DNA of 64,000 bases from Kolteria novifilia (lineage in GTDB: Bacteria > Planctomycetota > Planctomycetia > Kolteriales > Kolteriaceae): the NCBI GenBank assembly GCA_007748055.1, contig CP036279.1:5332001-5396000 (forward strand), written 5' to 3'. Positions 60,581 through 64,000 of this stretch are shown in pieces. The stretch's first letter is position 1, and each line of letters opens with the position of its first letter. Both the position numbers and the translations under genes were made by a program. Under the pieces are notes generated by a model that saw nothing but the letters and a program-made list of their open reading frames with translations, did not search any database and was not told where the DNA came from.

Positions 60581-61999
60581 ATGACCCAAGTCCAACGACA
60601 ACGGATCGTCTGCTCCAAATGCACGAAGCCCTTTCGCGTCAAGGCGGAATTGGCCGGCCGTCGAGTCAAGTGCCCCATGTGCGACACCAGGCTACTGGTC
60701 CCCAAAGAGGCAACTGGTGAGGAATGTCCTCAAGCGGCCAACGCCTCCGAGGCGCCGCCATCAGGCAAGAGCGACAAGGAACTCCTCGCGGAGATCCTCG
60801 GAGCCTTTCGGCGCCCCTTCGAAGGGGTGCGTGTCTCGTTCACCTACCGGTTGATGCTGCTCCTGGTCGCGGGATTGGCGCTACTGATCCTCGGCATCTA
60901 CTTGGCGACGATCGCCGCGGTGGGCTACTTCGGTTACTACCACGCGACCCATCACTACGGCCTGCTCTTCATTCCGTTTCGGTACATTCGGCTCGGCGGC
61001 ATCTTTCTCTACGGGGCGCCGCTGATCGCGGCGTTCGGCGTGATCGTCGCCCTGGTCAAGCCGATGTTGGCGCGGCCGGCGAGTTCGTCCTCCGGCGTGA
61101 AATTGAAGCCACAGGACGCGCCGATGCTCTTCGCCCTCGTCGATCACCTCGCGCGGTGCATCGACGCCCCGCTGCCGACGCGGATCGAAGTCGATTGCAA
61201 CGTGAACGCCTCGGCGAGCTACGCGACCGGCTGGTGGAACATGGTTCGCGGTGGCGATTTCACCCTCAAGGTCGGCCTTCCCTTGATTGGAGGCTTGACG
61301 CTTCGACAACTCGCGGGAATCGTCGCCCACGAACTCGGGCACTTCCGACAGGGCACGGGAACGCGCGTCCGATACTTCGCCCTATCCATCCACTGGTGGC
61401 TCTTGATGGCGGGTTATCACCGAGACTCTTGGGACGAAACCCTCGCCGAGCACCGTGAGGACGGCAACTGGTTCGCCGAGATCTTCGTGATCCTGACATG
61501 GCCGTGCATCGCGCTGGTGAGGGTCTTTTTCCGCATGCTCGCATTCTTTTCGACGCTCGTCATTTCCGGAATGGCTCGGCAAATGGAGTACGACGCCGAT
61601 CAATACGAGATTCATGTCTCGGGCAGCAAGACCTTCGGGCGCACTTGTCGAAAGTTACACGAACTCGAATTGGCCCTCGAACTCGTCGCCCGACAACTCC
61701 GATCCTCGGAGCATGAGTTCGCGGCCTTGCGTGACCTCCCCGTCCGCATCGTCAATGAGGCGAAGGACCTGCCTGCCCACGAAATCAAACGCGTCCACGC
61801 TTACATGGCGGGCGACAACCACGGCTGGTTCGACCTACATCCCTCCCCCAAGCACCGCATTGCTCGCGCGATGGCGGAGGAAGCCCCCGGGATACTCCGG
61901 TCGACACTGCCCGCCAGCGTGCTCGTCAAGAACTTCGACAAACTCTCCAAGAGAGCCACCGACAAGATGATGCGCGAGTTGCTCCTTGGATTCGTTTGA
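60581..61999 (+). CDS. Zinc-ribbon M48-type membrane metallopeptidase (active-site motif intact)
   Basis: A 472-aa protein. The N-terminus has a zinc-ribbon-like module (IVCSKCTKPFRV...VKCPMCDTRLLV). Two transmembrane helices follow near residues 88-115 and 135-160 (LMLLLVAGLALLILGIYLATIAAVGYFGYY and GGIFLYGAPLIAAFGVIVALVKP). The peptidase part has HELGH at 250-254 (zinc ligands His250 and His254, catalytic Glu251) and the third ligand in MEYDAD, Glu336, as in M48 (HtpX/Ste24-like) proteins. Further hydrophobic segments lie between them. It probably cleaves membrane or envelope proteins on the cytosolic side. The copy-E repeat upstream argues against starting before 60581. A paralogue with a destroyed motif follows. 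Confidence 0.88.
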   Translation: MTQVQRQRIVCSKCTKPFRVKAELAGRRVKCPMCDTRLLVPKEATGEECPQAANASEAPPSGKSDKELLAEILGAFRRPFEGVRVSFTYRLMLLLVAGLALLILGIYLATIAAVGYFGYYHATHHYGLLFIPFRYIRLGGIFLYGAPLIAAFGVIVALVKPMLARPASSSSGVKLKPQDAPMLFALVDHLARCIDAPLPTRIEVDCNVNASASYATGWWNMVRGGDFTLKVGLPLIGGLTLRQLAGIVAHELGHFRQGTGTRVRYFALSIHWWLLMAGYHRDSWDETLAEHREDGNWFAEIFVILTWPCIALVRVFFRMLAFFSTLVISGMARQMEYDADQYEIHVSGSKTFGRTCRKLHELELALELVARQLRSSEHEFAALRDLPVRIVNEAKDLPAHEIKRVHAYMAGDNHGWFDLHPSPKHRIARAMAEEAPGILRSTLPASVLVKNFDKLSKRATDKMMRELLLGFV

Positions 62000-62155
62000 A
62001 TCATCTAACCCAATCATTTGCCATGACACCCGAACTCCTCTCAGGCATACTCAAAGGACGTCAAGTGTGGCCCAAATGACGCGCCCGCGCATCGACTCGG
62101 AACCGCGCCGGCTATCTCTTGCAACGTCGATTGTCGGGACATCGGGTGACCACTT

Positions 62156-63622
62156 ATGGGCAAGGCAGTCAAACAACGCATCATCTGCCCAACATGCAAG
62201 GCGGTGATCCGCGGCAAGGGAATCGTCCCTGGCAAGGCGTTCGACTGCCCCGCGTGCGCGGCGCCCATCGAAGTCTCCCAGGAGAACGTCGCCCGAGCGG
62301 CCTGCGAAAGCACCTCCCCGGCTGACCTCAAGGCCAACGACCCCGAGAAGGAACTACTCGCCGAGATCGTCAAAGGGATCCGCCACCGTAAAGCGACGGA
62401 AGCCAAACGCTCCTCAACCACGGGAGTGGCGACGTTGATGTTCCTCCTCTTCGTCGGCTACCTCTTGGGGATCGTGTTGTGTCTCTTCGCGGCGGTCTAT
62501 TTCCTCTTCGGATCGGAGGTTCTCTCGCTTCCCGGCCGCTTCCCCGTCCAGTTGAATCGGTTGGTCGGCAACGCGCACAGCATCGCGATGATCCTTGTCG
62601 GGTTCTTCTTTCATGTGGTGCTGATTGTCTCCGCGGGGGCGGTGGCCCTCGCCATGATCAAGCCACTCTTCGCGCGATCGCGACGAGACAGGACCAAGGT
62701 CCGTCTTCGCCCTCAGGATGCTCCGATGCTCTTTGCCTTGGTCGATCACCTGGCGCGGGCGATGGATGCCCCCATTCCCAAGAGGATCGAGGTCGACTGC
62801 GGCAGCCGTGTCGAAGCGGGCTACCGTCACGGCTGGTGGAGCATGGTTCGCGGTGACGACTTTACGCTCACGATTGCCCTACCGCTCCTTTTTCACCTTC
62901 GCGTACGGCAACTTGTCGTCGAGTTGTCCAACCAGCTCGCCCGCTTTCGCCAAGGGAGCGGGATGCGAACACAGTACTTTTCCCTGTCGATTCATCAGCT
63001 CTTCGTCTCGGCGTCGCAGGGTGGAGACGCGTGGGACGAATACTTCGATGGGCTCCTCGACGGCCGCACTCCGTTCGCGCTCGCGTTCTTTCGCGCCGGA
63101 TTCATGATGATCGCTTTCTTCGCCCGGATCGCCGTCGGGATCGCCCAGCTCTTCTTCTGGGGACTCTCCTTTCTCTCCGGGGCGCTCGTCGGCGGTTTGA
63201 GTCGGCAGCTCGAACTCGACGCCGATCGCGACGCGATTCGCCTGGTCGGTAGTCGAGCGTTCGTCGACACACTTTGGGAATTGGAGTTCCTGAGAGAAGC
63301 CCAACAACGTGTCTACAAGGAAGTCGCGGGGGGAGCGAGGCACTACGTCGCGCTGCGTGATTTCTCCGGGGAGGTGCTGGAGGAACTCGGAAAACTCCCA
63401 CCCGAGGTTCGCAAGAGCGTTCGCAAACGCGTCCTCAAGACCGAGTCACGCCATCTCGACGCGCACGCCGCCACCAAGGACCGCATCACCAAAGCCGAAA
63501 CGATCGACGCGCCCGGCATCGTGAAGACCCGTCTACCGGCCATCACCCTGATCAAGGATTCCGAGCGACTGACCAAGAAGACGACCGACGCCCTGATGAG
63601 GTCGGTGCTCGTCCGTCGTTAG
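62156..63622 (+). CDS. M48-like zinc-ribbon membrane protein, predicted inactive (pseudoprotease)
   Basis: A 488-aa paralogue of the upstream gene with the same layout: zinc-ribbon (IICPTCKAVIRG...FDCPACAAPIEV), two helices, shared sequence QDAPMLFALVDHLAR and RIEVDC. At the position of HELGH it has NQLAR (residues 259-263) inside VVELSNQLARFRQGSGMRTQYF, so both His ligands and the catalytic Glu are lost (H to N, E to Q, H to R). The third-ligand segment LELDAD with Glu353 is kept. The frame is intact and well conserved elsewhere, which argues for a retained non-catalytic role, perhaps as a partner or regulator of the active enzyme. Confidence 0.85.
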   Translation: MGKAVKQRIICPTCKAVIRGKGIVPGKAFDCPACAAPIEVSQENVARAACESTSPADLKANDPEKELLAEIVKGIRHRKATEAKRSSTTGVATLMFLLFVGYLLGIVLCLFAAVYFLFGSEVLSLPGRFPVQLNRLVGNAHSIAMILVGFFFHVVLIVSAGAVALAMIKPLFARSRRDRTKVRLRPQDAPMLFALVDHLARAMDAPIPKRIEVDCGSRVEAGYRHGWWSMVRGDDFTLTIALPLLFHLRVRQLVVELSNQLARFRQGSGMRTQYFSLSIHQLFVSASQGGDAWDEYFDGLLDGRTPFALAFFRAGFMMIAFFARIAVGIAQLFFWGLSFLSGALVGGLSRQLELDADRDAIRLVGSRAFVDTLWELEFLREAQQRVYKEVAGGARHYVALRDFSGEVLEELGKLPPEVRKSVRKRVLKTESRHLDAHAATKDRITKAETIDAPGIVKTRLPAITLIKDSERLTKKTTDALMRSVLVRR

Positions 63623-63671
63623 CGGACCATTGACCTATTTGCTGCCCGCTCAATTCAACGGACTGCTCGTG
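63622..63671. repeat. Dispersed palindromic repeat, copy C
   Basis: GCGGACCATTGACCTATTTG opens the unit and ATTCAACGGACTGCTCG closes it, with TTGA/TCAA-type inverted arms as in copy A. A partial relative (TTGACCTATCCGG) lies at 63802-63814. Confidence 0.6.
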
Positions 63672-63751
63672 TCCAGATTGTCAAGCTCGTCACATTGAGT
63701 CTCTTCCCTCAGATCGTGCGAAAGATTGCCGAATCACAGGCGTTCTCCGCA

Positions 63752-63772
63752 TGCCCACGGCGAGCGTGGGCA
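63752..63772. repeat. Hairpin TGCCCACG-GCGAG-CGTGGGCA
   Basis: A perfect 8-bp stem with a 5-nt loop GCGAG, close to the GCAAG/CTTGC loops of other hairpins in the window. The remainder of the 63672-63936 spacer shows nothing else I can support. Confidence 0.55.
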
Positions 63773-63936
63773 AGGCACCCAAGCGTCCTTTCGTCGATGA
63801 GTTGACCTATCCGGACATTAGCGGGCCATTGATTCGAAATCGGCATGTCCGACCATCCCAAAGCCGGTTATCCTAGGCTCACACGCCGGCAGGATCCCGG
63901 AAGAGACCCGCCAACACCTTCCCCAGGAGTCCATGA

Positions 63937-64000
63937 TGAGGAATTTGCTTTCACGAGCCATCACGGCCGTGGCCCTGCTGTCGACCATCGTCCCCTTGGC
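63937..64000 (+). CDS. Start of an exported protein, cut by the window edge
   Basis: ATG 63937 has CAGGAG 6-7 nt upstream (an ATG at 63934 is only 3 nt away). The first 21 residues, MRNLLSRAITAVALLSTIVP and onward, form a typical signal peptide: basic start, hydrophobic core. Nothing can be said about the mature protein. Confidence 0.6.

Noticed and set aside
1-64000. tRNA or rRNA genes
   Set aside because: I scanned the intergenic gaps for cloverleaf or rRNA-like sequence and saw none; short gaps were not folded computationally, so a miss is possible.

Overview
The window looks like chromosomal DNA of a planctomycete (Planctomycetota); I cannot place it below phylum. GC is high, roughly 60-65% by eye. 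The clues are three secreted proteins opening with an LEPR-like motif (LETLEERAVPA, FEDLESRVVPA, LETLEDRVVLAG), a pseudopilin-like protein, tandem ceramidase-like proteins, a planctomycete-style Ser/Thr kinase, YfhO-type and PQQ-propeller proteins, and many small dispersed palindromes between genes.

Layout. 0-11.2 kb is mostly housekeeping: a truncated FadJ/FadB-type beta-oxidation protein (minus, off the left edge), FtsH, an archease-RtcB RNA-ligation pair (minus), an FHA protein, then a plus-strand run of HAD phosphatase, GT2 glycosyltransferase, an unrecognised 531-aa protein, a deoxyribonucleotidase-like HAD protein and RsfS. 11.2-24.5 kb is an accessory region of lower gene density. It holds a large serine recombinase, a lipoprotein, two GYF-domain membrane proteins, a TOPRIM nuclease-like protein, two tiny overlapping genes with strong ribosome binding sites, remnants of IS66-like and IS21-like transposases, a complete ISAs1-family element with 14-bp inverted repeats, a 5'-truncated sodium:solute symporter, and a VOC protein. 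Next come two unusual tandem arrays: 13 units of 22 bp and 57 units of 8 bp.

24.5-33 kb is a minus-strand block of surface or secreted proteins: a pseudopilin, two choice-of-anchor-M-type proteins (one with a His/Asp/Glu-rich triple repeat and DUF4214-type repeats, one with FG-GAP-like repeats), and two cysteine- or glycine-rich secreted proteins that share a domain and flank a 177-bp tandem repeat. 33-48.8 kb mixes envelope and general functions: a LolA-like protein, YfhO, MogA, two secreted propeller-like proteins, a PfkB kinase, an STN-like protein, a small CxxCH protein, a metallophosphoesterase, a chemoreceptor and a Ser/Thr kinase.

49-55.4 kb is one gene for a 2123-aa modular chitinase: CBM2, a barrel-like domain I cannot assign, six Calx-beta domains, two more CBM2 modules and a GH18 domain with an intact catalytic motif. 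It is followed by a tandem pair of ceramidase-like secreted hydrolases, a beta-helix protein, and a tandem pair of zinc-ribbon M48 membrane peptidases. The second M48 protein has its HELGH motif replaced by NQLAR, so it is probably a pseudoprotease. The right edge cuts a gene just after its signal peptide.

Taken together, the right half suggests a polymer-degrading, surface-protein-rich lifestyle. The most novel-looking items are the accessory island with its tiny overlapping genes, the choice-of-anchor-M operon, the active/inactive M48 pair, the unassigned chitinase barrel, and a dispersed 50-60 bp palindromic repeat.
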